This document shows, one piece after another, positions 1-8,275 of a stretch of DNA of 51,952 nucleotides. Location: positions 1-51,952 of the IMG/VR virus record IMGVR_UViG_3300025645_004784; one strand, given 5' to 3'. The first letter of the stretch is position 1. Each line of letters begins with the position of its first letter. The translations under genes were made by a program, and so were the position numbers. This stretch comes from a virus. Under the pieces are notes generated by a model. It ran no database searches. It saw only the letters and a list, made by a program, of their open reading frames with translations, and was not told the origin of the DNA.

Positions 1-1
1 C

Positions 2-1525
2 GCTATAGAAGAACTCAAAAAGCTTATGAAACAAGCTCAAGAAGGCAATTTTGAAATTCAGCTAGAGCCTATTGTTGAAAAGATAGAAGAGTCTATTGAA
101 CAACCAAAAATTAGTCCGTTAGAAGAACTCAAAAATCTTCTAAGGGAAGCTGCACCTCATTATATACCTAAAGAAATAATTGAAGAAAATCTTGAAGCAG
201 AAGTAAAGAACTTATCCAGCACAGAAATTATACAGATGACTGCAAATTTGCTAAGTTCTAATAGATCTAGCGGCATATCTGAGAGTATTGAATCAGAAAG
301 ATGGAATGATCCACTCGTGCAACCTAATAAAGAGTTTGTTACTCTAAAGCAAATGAACGATCATTATAACTTGTTCTTGGGTCGTATTCAGCAACAGATG
401 CAGAGTATTGGCGGTAGTGGTGAAGTCAACTTTCGTTATCTAGATGATGTTAACCGCGCGAGAATGACTGCGAATAATGATAACTGGGTTTTAGAATATG
501 ATGCTGCTACTAAAAAGGTACAATTTACAAACGAAATTGGACCAATTGACAATATACGTTTTGATATTACTCATGATGCTAGATCACATGATCATGAAGT
601 TGGTAGTATATGTTGGGATTATTTAGATCAAACTTTAAACATCAAACATCCTGATGGTGTTACACAGCAAGTCGGCCAAGAACTATATGCGTTTGTAAGA
701 AATAGTACTGCAAATACTGTTGTAAATGGCACACCTGTTATGTTTGGAGGTTCTGAACCCGACGGTGGATCAGGTGCTAGATTACTTGTAACTCCTATGA
801 TAGCTAACGGATCTTTTCCTTCTTTATATGGTTTAGGTATCGCAACGCACGATTTAGGTTCTGGACAAGATGGTAGAATTACTGTTTGGGGTAAAGTTCG
901 CGAATTAAATACTTCTGATTGGGAAATTGGTGATATTCTATATGCTGATCCTGAGAACGATGGCCAGCTTACAAATGCTAAACCAACCGCTCCTAATAAT
1001 GTGATTCCATTTGCTGCTGTACTTAAGAAAGACGCTGTGGACGGTGAGCTTTTTGTCCGTCCAACTATTGAACAGCAAAAATATTATGGACGTTTTTCTA
1101 GAACAACAGCCCAAACTGCAAGCGACATCAATGAGGCGCAAGCAGTTCAATTTGACGAAACTAATATATCAAAAGGTGTTAGCTTTGGCGGAATTGATGA
1201 TACAGAAATATTAGTTGATGAATCTGGTTTTTATCTGTTCCAAGTTTCGGCACAGATTACAACCACGGCTAATAAAGGTATCGTATATTTCTGGTTTAGA
1301 AAAAATGGAACAGATGTTATCGGGTCAACAAGAGCTACAACTGTTACAAACGGCGACACATTTAGCATTTCAACAAACATATCATTACCTCTTTTACCAG
1401 ATGACTATGTAGAAATTATGTGGGCAACTACTAAGGCAGGAATATATCTAGCTGCTTTACCGGCATCCGCATTTGCTCCTGCCACGGTTTCTGTAACACT
1501 TAATGTTGTACAAACTCAGCTATAA
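2..1525 (+). CDS. Virion structural protein, 5'-partial
   Basis: The frame is open to the left edge of the window, so the true start is probably upstream; the first internal ATG is at 26. About 507 residues are visible. The first ~90 are charged and helical, with the segment IEELKKL echoed later as LEELKNLL. The middle is a beta-rich region containing GQELYAFVRNST and an acidic loop. The last ~140 residues (from about YYGRFSRTTAQT) look like a C1q/TNF-like jelly roll, a fold common at the tips of phage fibres and neck appendages. It is followed by a terminator, so it ends a late transcription unit. Probably a neck, whisker or short-fibre protein; exact role unknown. Confidence 0.6.
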   Translation, partial: AIEELKKLMKQAQEGNFEIQLEPIVEKIEESIEQPKISPLEELKNLLREAAPHYIPKEIIEENLEAEVKNLSSTEIIQMTANLLSSNRSSGISESIESERWNDPLVQPNKEFVTLKQMNDHYNLFLGRIQQQMQSIGGSGEVNFRYLDDVNRARMTANNDNWVLEYDAATKKVQFTNEIGPIDNIRFDITHDARSHDHEVGSICWDYLDQTLNIKHPDGVTQQVGQELYAFVRNSTANTVVNGTPVMFGGSEPDGGSGARLLVTPMIANGSFPSLYGLGIATHDLGSGQDGRITVWGKVRELNTSDWEIGDILYADPENDGQLTNAKPTAPNNVIPFAAVLKKDAVDGELFVRPTIEQQKYYGRFSRTTAQTASDINEAQAVQFDETNISKGVSFGGIDDTEILVDESGFYLFQVSAQITTTANKGIVYFWFRKNGTDVIGSTRATTVTNGDTFSISTNISLPLLPDDYVEIMWATTKAGIYLAALPASAFAPATVSVTLNVVQTQL

Positions 1526-1584
1526 TACATAAGTGACAAGATGTCACAGTTGCCTCTAATGAATAACAGCTATTCCAAAATATA

Positions 1585-1606
1585 CGACCTCTTTAGGTTG
1601 TTTTTT
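1585..1606 (+). terminator. Rho-independent terminator
   Basis: CGACCT and AGGTTG pair over 6 bp (one G-T) around the loop CTTT, followed directly by six T. It ends the transcription unit of the upstream virion gene. Confidence 0.75.
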
Positions 1607-1617
1607 AGCCTTTTCTT

Positions 1618-1625
1618 GATAAATA
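1618..1625 (+). promoter_or_regulatory. Possible T4-type late promoter (GATAAATA)
   Basis: GATAAATA differs from the T4 late consensus TATAAATA only at the first base. It lies just after a terminator and about 57 bases before the DUF1127 gene, the right place for a late start. The imperfect match keeps confidence low. Confidence 0.35.
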
Positions 1626-1681
1626 TAGTTGTAAATCGAATTCACGATTACAAATTATACGCATCAAGGAGATGACAAAAG

Positions 1682-1960
1682 ATGGCCCAAGCAGCACCAT
1701 TGAGCAAAATTTCAATGTTTATCAGTTCAATTACAATGTTAGTTACACAAATTAATAGTGTTATGAAATTACGAGCAGAACGCCGCCAAGCTTTTAGAGA
1801 GCTTAACGCGTTAACTAACTATGAATTAAGTGATATCGGTATTTGTCGCGCGCAAATCATGTCTGCAGTTTATGATTATGATAATTTTTATGCAGATTCT
1901 ATTCGTGATAAGCCTATGGAAGTAAATAAAAAATGTGCGAGGTCAAATATAACATGTTAG
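1682..1960 (+). CDS. DUF1127-family small protein
   Basis: A 92-residue protein with the DUF1127 (YjiS-like) core at about residues 34-60: RRQAFRELNALTNYELSDIG followed by ICRAQI, matching the family pattern of a basic helix, then L-x-x-L-x-D-x-E-L-x-D-I-G-I-x-R. DUF1127 proteins are abundant in Alphaproteobacteria, where some are reported to bind RNA and act in stress or phosphate responses. The start is chosen from the strong AAGGAGATGACAAAAG upstream. Its TAG overlaps the ATG of the next gene. The N-terminus (about residues 8-25) is hydrophobic. The extra ~30 C-terminal residues, ending in Cys-containing KKCARSNITC, are not part of the core. Role in the phage unknown; a host-like regulator is an inference. 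Confidence 0.75.
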   Translation: MAQAAPLSKISMFISSITMLVTQINSVMKLRAERRQAFRELNALTNYELSDIGICRAQIMSAVYDYDNFYADSIRDKPMEVNKKCARSNITC

Positions 1961-2151
1961 CACGTTTTTATCTAAGATTAGAAATTATTGGTTATAGTAG
2001 AGCAATTGGCGCTATGACTGGTAAGCAAGGTATTACTGTAGACCATATGAAATGTCTATACGACAGTCGCAAGCAGTCAAGAAATAAATTAGCACGACTT
2101 AAAGCCAAAGCTAAACAAGAACGCTTTGGAAAGGTGCTATCTAATGCTTAA
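1954..2151 (+). CDS. Small basic protein, unknown function
   Basis: 65 residues. The ATG at 1954 overlaps the preceding TAG (ATGTTAG), with a GAGGT 12 bases upstream; an in-frame ATG at 1933 lacks such a site. The N-terminal third (ARFYLRLEIIGYSRAIGAMTG) is amphipathic or hydrophobic. The C-terminal half is very basic (SRKQSRNKLARLKAKAKQER), so nucleic-acid or membrane binding is possible. Size, composition and position beside the DUF1127 gene suggest a related regulator, but I do not recognise the family. Confidence 0.6.
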   Translation: MLARFYLRLEIIGYSRAIGAMTGKQGITVDHMKCLYDSRKQSRNKLARLKAKAKQERFGKVLSNA

Positions 2152-2254
2152 ATATCTTTCTGATACAATAATCAGTGTAAAACTAGCACTAAAAGCTTCT
2201 CGACTAGCTTCAAATGGCCATATAGAAGAAGCAAAAGCATTAATGCTTAAATAG
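2144..2254 (+). CDS. 36-residue hypothetical protein
   Basis: A short frame starting MLKYLSDTIISVKLALKAS and ending EEAKALMLK. It overlaps the end of the previous gene by 8 bases (ATGCTTAA), with AAAGG about 11 bases upstream, so it reads as the third member of a translationally coupled trio. It is predicted to be mostly one amphipathic helix. It is short enough to be chance; the coupling and the terminator just downstream (2283-2309) are the support. Confidence 0.45.
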   Translation: MLKYLSDTIISVKLALKASRLASNGHIEEAKALMLK

Positions 2255-2270
2255 CAACTAGTTAAATTTA

Positions 2271-2278
2271 TATAAATA
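2271..2278 (+). promoter_or_regulatory. T4-type late promoter motif TATAAATA
   Basis: An exact TATAAATA, the T4 late-promoter -10-like element recognised by a gp55-type sigma. It lies 53 bases before the methyltransferase gene and 4 bases before a terminator hairpin, so initiation would fall in or next to the hairpin. That arrangement lets upstream transcripts stop and late transcripts start at one site. Confidence 0.6.
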
Positions 2279-2282
2279 ATTT

Positions 2283-2309
2283 GGTGAGCATTAGTGTTCA
2301 CCTTTTTTT
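2283..2309 (+). terminator. Rho-independent terminator
   Basis: GGTGAGCA pairs with TGTTCACC (8 bp, one G-T) around loop TTAG, followed by seven T. It ends the DUF1127 trio. Confidence 0.85.
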
Positions 2310-2330
2310 ATATTAAAAATAAGCGGAGAA

Positions 2331-2900
2331 ATGATTATGGGAAGAATACGAGATCGTGGAAATGATGGTGGTAATGTTTGGCGTTGGAATACTTTAGAAA
2401 GATTCGTAAAAGAAAATAACTGGACAAAGGGTGCTGAGCTTGGCATTCATGATGGTGCTAATTTTAAACATCTTATTAAGTCTTGCCCAGATTTGAATCT
2501 TATCGGTGTAGATCTATATGAATCACAACCAGATAATAATGGCCCAGAAAAATGGACTCCTGGAGAAAACGGGCATCCTTGGAGTCACAACAAATATCAC
2601 CAAGACTTGTTAGCTTTCTCTAGTAATTATCCAGGTCGTGCGATCGTTATTAAAGATTATACTACTGAAGCTGCTAAGAACATACCAGACGGAAGTTTAG
2701 ACTTCGTGTTTATTGACGCTGATCACGGCTATGAAGGTTGTTTAAGAGATATTAAAGCTTGGGAAAGTAAAGTCCGCCCAGGTGGTAGAGTTATAGGTCA
2801 TGATATTCATTTCCCAACAGTTAAACGTGCAGTCACAGAATACTTTGGTGAAAATTCCTGGAATGTTGAAGATGATTTCGTTTGGTGGATTCAGAAGTAA
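2331..2900 (+). CDS. Class I SAM-dependent methyltransferase (Methyltransf_24-like)
   Basis: 189 residues. The SAM-binding motif I is GAELGIHDGANFKHL (about residues 36-50), followed by the acidic end of strand 2 (LIGVDLYES), then FVFIDADHGYEGCLRDIKAW and VRPGGRVIGHDIH, which are the motifs of the Methyltransf_24 group that often methylates sugars. SAM binding is therefore well supported, but the substrate is not. It is the first gene of a run with two glycosyltransferases and a sulfotransferase, suggesting glycan methylation. The start follows GCGGAGAA; a second ATG two codons later is possible. Confidence 0.8.
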   Translation: MIMGRIRDRGNDGGNVWRWNTLERFVKENNWTKGAELGIHDGANFKHLIKSCPDLNLIGVDLYESQPDNNGPEKWTPGENGHPWSHNKYHQDLLAFSSNYPGRAIVIKDYTTEAAKNIPDGSLDFVFIDADHGYEGCLRDIKAWESKVRPGGRVIGHDIHFPTVKRAVTEYFGENSWNVEDDFVWWIQK

Positions 2901-2908
2901 GGTTTATT

Positions 2909-3559
2909 ATGAATATTGAGAAGAAACTAACTCAAATATGGATTGGTCCTAAACCGGCTCCGTTGCAATGGATGCATACATGGAGAGATAAACATCCGGA
3001 CTGGAACTATTCCATATTTACAGATGAAATGTTAAAATCGCGCAAATGGCATAACCAACATCTTATTGACGCTTATTATAGTATGGGCAAATGGCCCGGC
3101 GTATCTGATCTAATTAGATACGAACTTCTATACGAGCACGGCGGTTTTTGGCCTGAAGCTGATATGGTATGTTTAGAAAATACCAATGAGTTATTTACTG
3201 CACCTGAAGATCATGCATATTCTTGTTATGAGAACGAAAAGGGCAGACAGAATTTCATTCAACCAATTATGGCTTGTAATCCCGGCAACGAATTTGTTAA
3301 GCATGTTATTGATACATTGCACCAAGTTAAAGCTAACGAATTAAGCCGCGAACCTTTTAGGTCTACGGGTAATATGTTCCTCTCAAAACATGTACCAAAT
3401 TGGAGGCATAAGCTCAATGTTTGGCCATCTCATTACTTTATTCCATTGTTTTATATTGGTGGCGCAAAAAGATATGACGGACCTGATAAAGTTTATGCAG
3501 ATCATAAATGGGGTTCCACTGGTCATGCCAATAGTATAACATATGATAGGGGTGTATAA
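2909..3559 (+). CDS. Glycosyltransferase with DXD motif (GT32/capsular type)
   Basis: 216 residues from the ATG at 2909, which follows TAAGGT and lies just after the previous stop. The N-terminus KKLTQIWIGPKPAPLQW and the block SDLIRYELLYEHGGFWPEADMVCLE are typical of the Gly_transf_sug (GT32-like) family; EADMV is the metal and nucleotide-sugar binding DXD region with the first Asp replaced by Glu. The end overlaps the next gene by one base (TAATG). It probably transfers a sugar to host or virion glycan; donor and acceptor unknown. Confidence 0.75.
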   Translation: MNIEKKLTQIWIGPKPAPLQWMHTWRDKHPDWNYSIFTDEMLKSRKWHNQHLIDAYYSMGKWPGVSDLIRYELLYEHGGFWPEADMVCLENTNELFTAPEDHAYSCYENEKGRQNFIQPIMACNPGNEFVKHVIDTLHQVKANELSREPFRSTGNMFLSKHVPNWRHKLNVWPSHYFIPLFYIGGAKRYDGPDKVYADHKWGSTGHANSITYDRGV

Positions 3560-4221
3560 TGTACGTTTCTCATAGATACAAATTAATTTTTCTTCGTTCA
3601 CCAAAGACTGCGAGCAGTAGTTTATCTGAATTTTTCATTAAGAATATTCCAGATGGAAACGCGATTTATACTCCAGTAGAAGATTCTAACATACGCGGCA
3701 ATCTTGATGGCAATATTGTTAAAAAGTATAAGCGTGATTTTAAATACTATCATCTTACTATTGAAGATTTAATTAAAGAAAATATCGTAACAGAACATCA
3801 AGCTAGAACTTATAAAGTTATTTCTGTTTTAAGAGATCCAGTTGATAGACAAAAAAGCTTCTTTTATTTCTACGCAAAATGGAAAGCTAGAGGAAAGCCT
3901 ATTGATTTAGCTCTATATAAACGGTTAGCGCCTAATGGCACTTTCCGTGATGAACCAAACTCAAGTTTAATACAAGCAGACTTTTCTAAATTTGGAAATG
4001 ATTATATCGGAGAATATTGGTTATATGAAAATATAAATAAATGCATATCTGATTTAATGCAAGAATTAAGTTTAGTAATAACTCATCCATTACCGAATCA
4101 CAAAGCAAATTTCAGAAAGAATAAAGAAAATGAGATTGTATTTGATGCTCATTGCTTAGAACAACTAAAAACGGCGTTTAACAAAGATTTCGAATTATAT
4201 AATGAACTGAAAGGAATGTGA
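3559..4221 (+). CDS. Sulfotransferase-family protein
   Basis: 220 residues. The N-terminal KLIFLRSPKTASSSLSEFF is the 5'-phosphosulfate (PAPS) binding loop of sulfotransferases (usual form PKTAGTS), and VISVLRDPVDRQKSFFYFY is the 3'-phosphate binding motif (RDPxxR). Together these support transfer of sulfate from PAPS to an acceptor, most likely a carbohydrate, given the flanking glycosyltransferases. Start ATG is coupled to the upstream stop. The catalytic base is not obvious to me, and no PAPS-synthesis gene is in view, so the host would supply the donor. Confidence 0.75.
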   Translation: MYVSHRYKLIFLRSPKTASSSLSEFFIKNIPDGNAIYTPVEDSNIRGNLDGNIVKKYKRDFKYYHLTIEDLIKENIVTEHQARTYKVISVLRDPVDRQKSFFYFYAKWKARGKPIDLALYKRLAPNGTFRDEPNSSLIQADFSKFGNDYIGEYWLYENINKCISDLMQELSLVITHPLPNHKANFRKNKENEIVFDAHCLEQLKTAFNKDFELYNELKGM

Positions 4222-4222
4222 T

Positions 4223-4915
4223 ATGTTGGCAATTAAAGCTTATATTCTAAAAATTAATACTCCTGTTTCAAACGAGTATGCTAAAGTCTGCGCAGATTCT
4301 TGTGATAAAGTGGGAATGTCCTGGACTTATTTTAATGGCTTCCAAGACCAGACTGGTAGATCAGCATTTGGGCAACTTGGTATTAAGAATTTACCTACTG
4401 AACAGTATGCTCGTTTAGAAAAAACAACACAAGCACAAAAGGCTATGTGTGCAACTGCGGGTCACATAGCCATCTGGAAAGCCATCTCAGAAGGTCCAGA
4501 TGACGCTGCAGTGATACTTGAACACGATGCTGTAATGTTACACCCATTAACTATTGATGTACCAGATGGCCAGATATTGGTTCTTGGATACAAGGTTTTA
4601 GATCCATCTAAGTATGATCATAAGCAAGCAGGCCCTCCTAAAGAACTAATATCAATTCAGGGACATGAAGGCGCACATGCTTATGCTATTACACGTACTA
4701 CAGCTAAATTACTTATACAAGAAATAGAAGAAAAAAGTATTAGAAGCGCAATTGATAATGACTATTTTATTAGAGGACAACGTAGAACATCTGTTCCTTT
4801 ATCAATAGTATCTCCAACACCAGCGCTAGGATGGTTAAGAGAATCTACCATTTGGGGTAAATCTGCAAACAGAAACTACGATTTCATACCTTCTTTTCAT
4901 AAAAATTATAAATAA
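4223..4915 (+). CDS. Glycosyltransferase family 25-like protein
   Basis: 230 residues. MLAIKAYILKINTPVSNEYA, the GHIAIWKAISEG segment and AAVILEHDAVMLHPL follow the order seen in the GT25 (LPS biosynthesis) family: short N-terminal strand, the loop where donor binds, then an acidic E-x-D-A motif. A second region, GHEGAHAYAITRTTAKLLI, matches the family's 'G..aYliS..gA..Ll' block. Two bases separate it from the sulfotransferase stop, so the four-gene glycan cassette is one operon. Acceptor unknown. Confidence 0.75.
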   Translation: MLAIKAYILKINTPVSNEYAKVCADSCDKVGMSWTYFNGFQDQTGRSAFGQLGIKNLPTEQYARLEKTTQAQKAMCATAGHIAIWKAISEGPDDAAVILEHDAVMLHPLTIDVPDGQILVLGYKVLDPSKYDHKQAGPPKELISIQGHEGAHAYAITRTTAKLLIQEIEEKSIRSAIDNDYFIRGQRRTSVPLSIVSPTPALGWLRESTIWGKSANRNYDFIPSFHKNYK

Positions 4916-4953
4916 AGCAAAGTAATTGCATTAATAAATCTTAGGATAATAAA

Positions 4954-7023
4954 ATGGCTAAGCCAGATACAAACAAAAAAATTAAAGGCTTCAAAGAGTT
5001 TGATGCTAAAAAGTACATTGAATTAGAACCGACTTTAGAGGAAGCTGTAAAGTCTGGTACAGTAGTTATGACTTTTGGCAGAATGAATCCTATGACAACA
5101 GGCCATGAAAAGCTTGTAGAGAAAGTACTTAAAGAAGCTAAAAGCCGCAAAGCAGAACCTATGGTTTTCCTTTCTCATTCTTCTGGTGCTAAATCAAAAT
5201 CAGGCAAAGGCGCAGTTAATAAAGATCCGTTGTCATATGACGATAAGATTAAGTATGCTACCAAAGCGTTTGGGCCAGTAGTTAAAAAATCTCCTTTAAA
5301 GATATTAATGCTAATTGTAAAATCTCTTTCAGGTCAATATAAGAATTTAGTAATGGTTGCTGGTTCAGATCGCGTTGACGAATACAATGTGTTACTTAAC
5401 AAATATAACGGCAAAGACTATACTTTTGATTCTATTGAAGTTATCTCTGCTGGTCAAAGAGATGCCGATGGCGAAGGCGCCGCTGGTATGTCTGGTACTA
5501 AAATGCGTGAGTTTGCTACTGCAGGTGATGTTAAAAAATTCGCAGGTGGTTTACCAAAAGCCCTTAAATCGAGTGCGCAGGAAATTATGGATAAAGTAGC
5601 TAATGCAATAAATCCTTCAATGGACGAAGAAGTTGAAGTTTTAGACGAAGTACTAGATCGTATGCAAAGACGCAAGCGCGGTATTGCAATGAAAAAAGCT
5701 CGATTTAAAATTAAACGCGGTAGAGAAAAAGCTGCTAAAAGAACTGCTTCCCAAGAAGTATTGAAAAAGCGCGCAAAGAAAGCTGCTATTAATATCTTCA
5801 AAGCAAAGTTCGCTAAGAATAAACGTTATGCTGATCTCTCACCAGGTGAGAAAGAGGTAGTCGAGAAGCGCATTGCAAAGATTAATAAAAGTCGTATCGA
5901 ACAGATCGCTCGCAAGCTCCTACCAAAAGTTAAACAAAAAGAAAGAGAACGACGTAAGTCTATGATGTCTGGCGGATCTTCTAAGAACGAAAGCATTAAC
6001 GAAGCATCTATTAAAGACCAAAGAATTTTACAAAAACCGCACATGTTACTAGATAAAGATAATAAGCCAAAGGTTGACGGTCGCTTCCGCATGTTTAAGA
6101 AGAAATCTGTTAACGAAAGCGTTGAAGATCTTTCAGAAGAAGTAATTGAGTTGATGGAAGCAACTGAACATTTTAATGAAGTTTTAAAACCTTCTGACGA
6201 TATGGGCGTTTGGATTAAAGATTTTAAAGACTCTGATGCCCCACAGTTTAAAGATAAGTCAGACGAAAAGAAACGCAAAATGGCCATTGCTGCTAAGTTA
6301 GCTGCTGAAGCTACTATCCCCGATGGCAAGACTGCTATGACTGCCCGCGATCCATTAACAAAGAGTGACGCCAAAACTATGAAAAAATTACGTGATATGA
6401 TGTCTAAAGAAAAGAAGCCGGTGTCTCAGATGTCTCCTAAAGAAAAGGCTGATAATGACAAGAAGCGTAAAGAGTATAACGCGTACCAAAAGTCTAAGCG
6501 TAACGAAGAAGTATCTGAAATCGAAGAAGGTGGACTTTGGGCTAATATCCATGCTAAACGCAAGCGTATTAAGAATGGTTCTGGAGAATCAATGAAGAAG
6601 CCCGGATCCAAAGGTGCTCCAACAGATCAAGATTTTAAAGATGCATCTGAAAGTATTGATGAAGCTGGTTATAAAAGAACTGGTGCTGAAAGAGCACGGT
6701 TTGATTCATTTAAAAGAAAAGAAATGCAACACGAGCTAGGCCACGAAGATAAAGCTGCTAAACGTGACAAGGAAGCTCACCACGTTTACATCAATGGTAA
6801 AGTCTGGAAGAAAGACGGTAAGCCACTTAGTTTTAGTAGCAAAGCTGCAGCTAACAAGTCAGGTTCTACTATTGCTGCAAAAGATCCTAAGAAAGATGTT
6901 AGAATCGCTCATCACACCTATCATGCAAAAAACGGCGATAATCTAAAAGAAGAAGGTGGAGCTGGCGAAGAAGGCACACCTAGTCTATTAGCTAGATTGA
7001 AAAAAGATACTCCTAATGGATAA
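4954..7023 (+). CDS. Virion protein with N-terminal nucleotidyltransferase domain and predicted prohead-protease sites
   Basis: 689 residues. Residues ~35-210 form a cytidylyltransferase-like nucleotidyltransferase fold: TFGRMNPMTTGHEKLVEKV has the (H/T)xGH motif, MVFLSHSS follows, and MSGTKMREFA is the (I/M)SxTxxR motif. The rest is very rich in Lys/Arg/Glu with low complexity, resembling an internal head protein. Several sites fit the T4 gp21 prohead-protease pattern (I/L)-x-E before a small residue: LEE/A near residue 30, LDE/V, INE/A, LME/A, IEE/G and IDE/A. Start follows TAGGATAAT. The next two virion genes share these features. The substrate is unknown; an enzyme packaged with DNA is an inference. 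Confidence 0.65.
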   Translation: MAKPDTNKKIKGFKEFDAKKYIELEPTLEEAVKSGTVVMTFGRMNPMTTGHEKLVEKVLKEAKSRKAEPMVFLSHSSGAKSKSGKGAVNKDPLSYDDKIKYATKAFGPVVKKSPLKILMLIVKSLSGQYKNLVMVAGSDRVDEYNVLLNKYNGKDYTFDSIEVISAGQRDADGEGAAGMSGTKMREFATAGDVKKFAGGLPKALKSSAQEIMDKVANAINPSMDEEVEVLDEVLDRMQRRKRGIAMKKARFKIKRGREKAAKRTASQEVLKKRAKKAAINIFKAKFAKNKRYADLSPGEKEVVEKRIAKINKSRIEQIARKLLPKVKQKERERRKSMMSGGSSKNESINEASIKDQRILQKPHMLLDKDNKPKVDGRFRMFKKKSVNESVEDLSEEVIELMEATEHFNEVLKPSDDMGVWIKDFKDSDAPQFKDKSDEKKRKMAIAAKLAAEATIPDGKTAMTARDPLTKSDAKTMKKLRDMMSKEKKPVSQMSPKEKADNDKKRKEYNAYQKSKRNEEVSEIEEGGLWANIHAKRKRIKNGSGESMKKPGSKGAPTDQDFKDASESIDEAGYKRTGAERARFDSFKRKEMQHELGHEDKAAKRDKEAHHVYINGKVWKKDGKPLSFSSKAAANKSGSTIAAKDPKKDVRIAHHTYHAKNGDNLKEEGGAGEEGTPSLLARLKKDTPNG

Positions 7024-7024
7024 T

Positions 7025-8212
7025 ATGATAACTTTTAAAGAACATACACAATTAAATGAAGGTGTTAATGACCCGGCTATTTTTAAAGCTATTTTCTTAG
7101 CTGGTGGTCCTGGATCTGGTAAATCTTTTGTTGTAGGTAAAACTGCTTTGCAACCAATGGGGTTTAAATTAATTAATTCAGATACTGCATTTGAAGTTGC
7201 GTTAAAGAAAGCTGGTTTAACCGGCGATCCGGAAGATATTATTTCTCCGAAAGGACAAGAAGCTAGAACTAAAGCTAAAGCTATAACAAAGTTGCAGATG
7301 GAGCTTGCTCTTGCTGGCCGGCTTGGTTTAGTTATAGATGGTACCGGCAAAGATCTTAAAAAGATTATGCAACAAGCTGTAGCACTAAAAAAACTTGGCT
7401 ACGATGTTTCTATGATATTTGTTAATAGCGACGAAGATACTGCTCAATATAGAAATAAACTTAGATCAAGAACTGTGCCAGCTGCGTTGGTATCTAAGAT
7501 GTGGAAAGATGTTCAAAAGAATATTGGCGGATTCCAAGCGTTCTTCGGTAATAATTTTCATGTTATTGATAATTCAGAAGGTTCAGATTTTACTACCCAA
7601 ATTAATAACGTATACAAAAAAATTATGGTTTGGGCTAAGAAAACACCAAAGAATCCCGCAGTATCTAAATGGGTTAAAAGCCAAAAGAATCCTGCCAAAG
7701 ATTACGTATCTGAAAGCACAGAAGTTGAAGAAGGCTGGGCAGGTAAAGCAGTAGGTAAACTAGTATACAATAAAATGTATAAGCATGCTGCTAATATTTT
7801 ACAAGATGTGTGGGATCGTAAAAAATCTGAGAGTACTAGATTAAAACATGGTATAGAATATTACGCAGCTCAAATTGCAAAACAATACCAAGGTGTTGAT
7901 GCACGAGAACTTGCTAAAATGGTTACTGAAGCTAAAGATCCACGAATTGATAAGGCCGGTGTTTCTGGTTTTAATAAAGCTAAAAGAACACCGAGTCATC
8001 CAACAAAAAGCCACATCGTTGTAGCAAAAGACGGTAATAAGATTAAGACTATTCGGTTTGGTGAGCAAGGCGCTTCTACTGCTGGTGAACCTAAGAGTGG
8101 TGAATCAGATAAGATGAAAGCTAAACGGAAGTCTTTTAAAGCTCGACACGGTAAAAACATTGCCAAAGGTAAGATGTCGGCAGCATATTGGGCAGATAAA
8201 GAGAAGTGGTGA
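7025..8212 (+). CDS. P-loop kinase (zeta-toxin-like) with capsid-targeting leader
   Basis: 395 residues from the ATG at 7025; an in-frame ATG at 7016 overlaps the previous stop. I prefer 7025 because MITFKEHTQLNEG then aligns with the leader of the next virion gene and with the T4 internal-protein leader (MKTYQEFIAE, from memory). After it come AIFLAGGPGSGKSFVVGK (Walker A), INSDTAFEVALKKAG and LGLVIDGTGKDLKKI (Walker B-like), the layout of zeta-toxin/AAA_33 kinases. From about residue 210 the protein is basic and repetitive, with possible cleavage sites VEE/G and VTE/A. Probably a head-packaged protein; whether it phosphorylates anything is unknown. Confidence 0.65.
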   Translation: MITFKEHTQLNEGVNDPAIFKAIFLAGGPGSGKSFVVGKTALQPMGFKLINSDTAFEVALKKAGLTGDPEDIISPKGQEARTKAKAITKLQMELALAGRLGLVIDGTGKDLKKIMQQAVALKKLGYDVSMIFVNSDEDTAQYRNKLRSRTVPAALVSKMWKDVQKNIGGFQAFFGNNFHVIDNSEGSDFTTQINNVYKKIMVWAKKTPKNPAVSKWVKSQKNPAKDYVSESTEVEEGWAGKAVGKLVYNKMYKHAANILQDVWDRKKSESTRLKHGIEYYAAQIAKQYQGVDARELAKMVTEAKDPRIDKAGVSGFNKAKRTPSHPTKSHIVVAKDGNKIKTIRFGEQGASTAGEPKSGESDKMKAKRKSFKARHGKNIAKGKMSAAYWADKEKW

Positions 8213-8220
8213 TCGCTTTT

Positions 8221-8228
8221 TATAAATA
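8221..8228 (+). promoter_or_regulatory. T4-type late promoter motif TATAAATA
   Basis: An exact TATAAATA 7 bases after the kinase stop codon and 47 bases before the next virion gene, the expected place for a late transcription start. Confidence 0.6.
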
Positions 8229-8275
8229 TCACTAAATGGTTACATTACTAACAAAACAAAAAAAGGCCCGAATTA

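Noticed and set aside
5826-6374. 182-codon minus-strand frame inside the nucleotidyltransferase virion gene
   Set aside because: Arises because the Lys/Glu/Ala-rich gene reads as Ser/Leu/Phe on the other strand; no start signal and no family resemblance.
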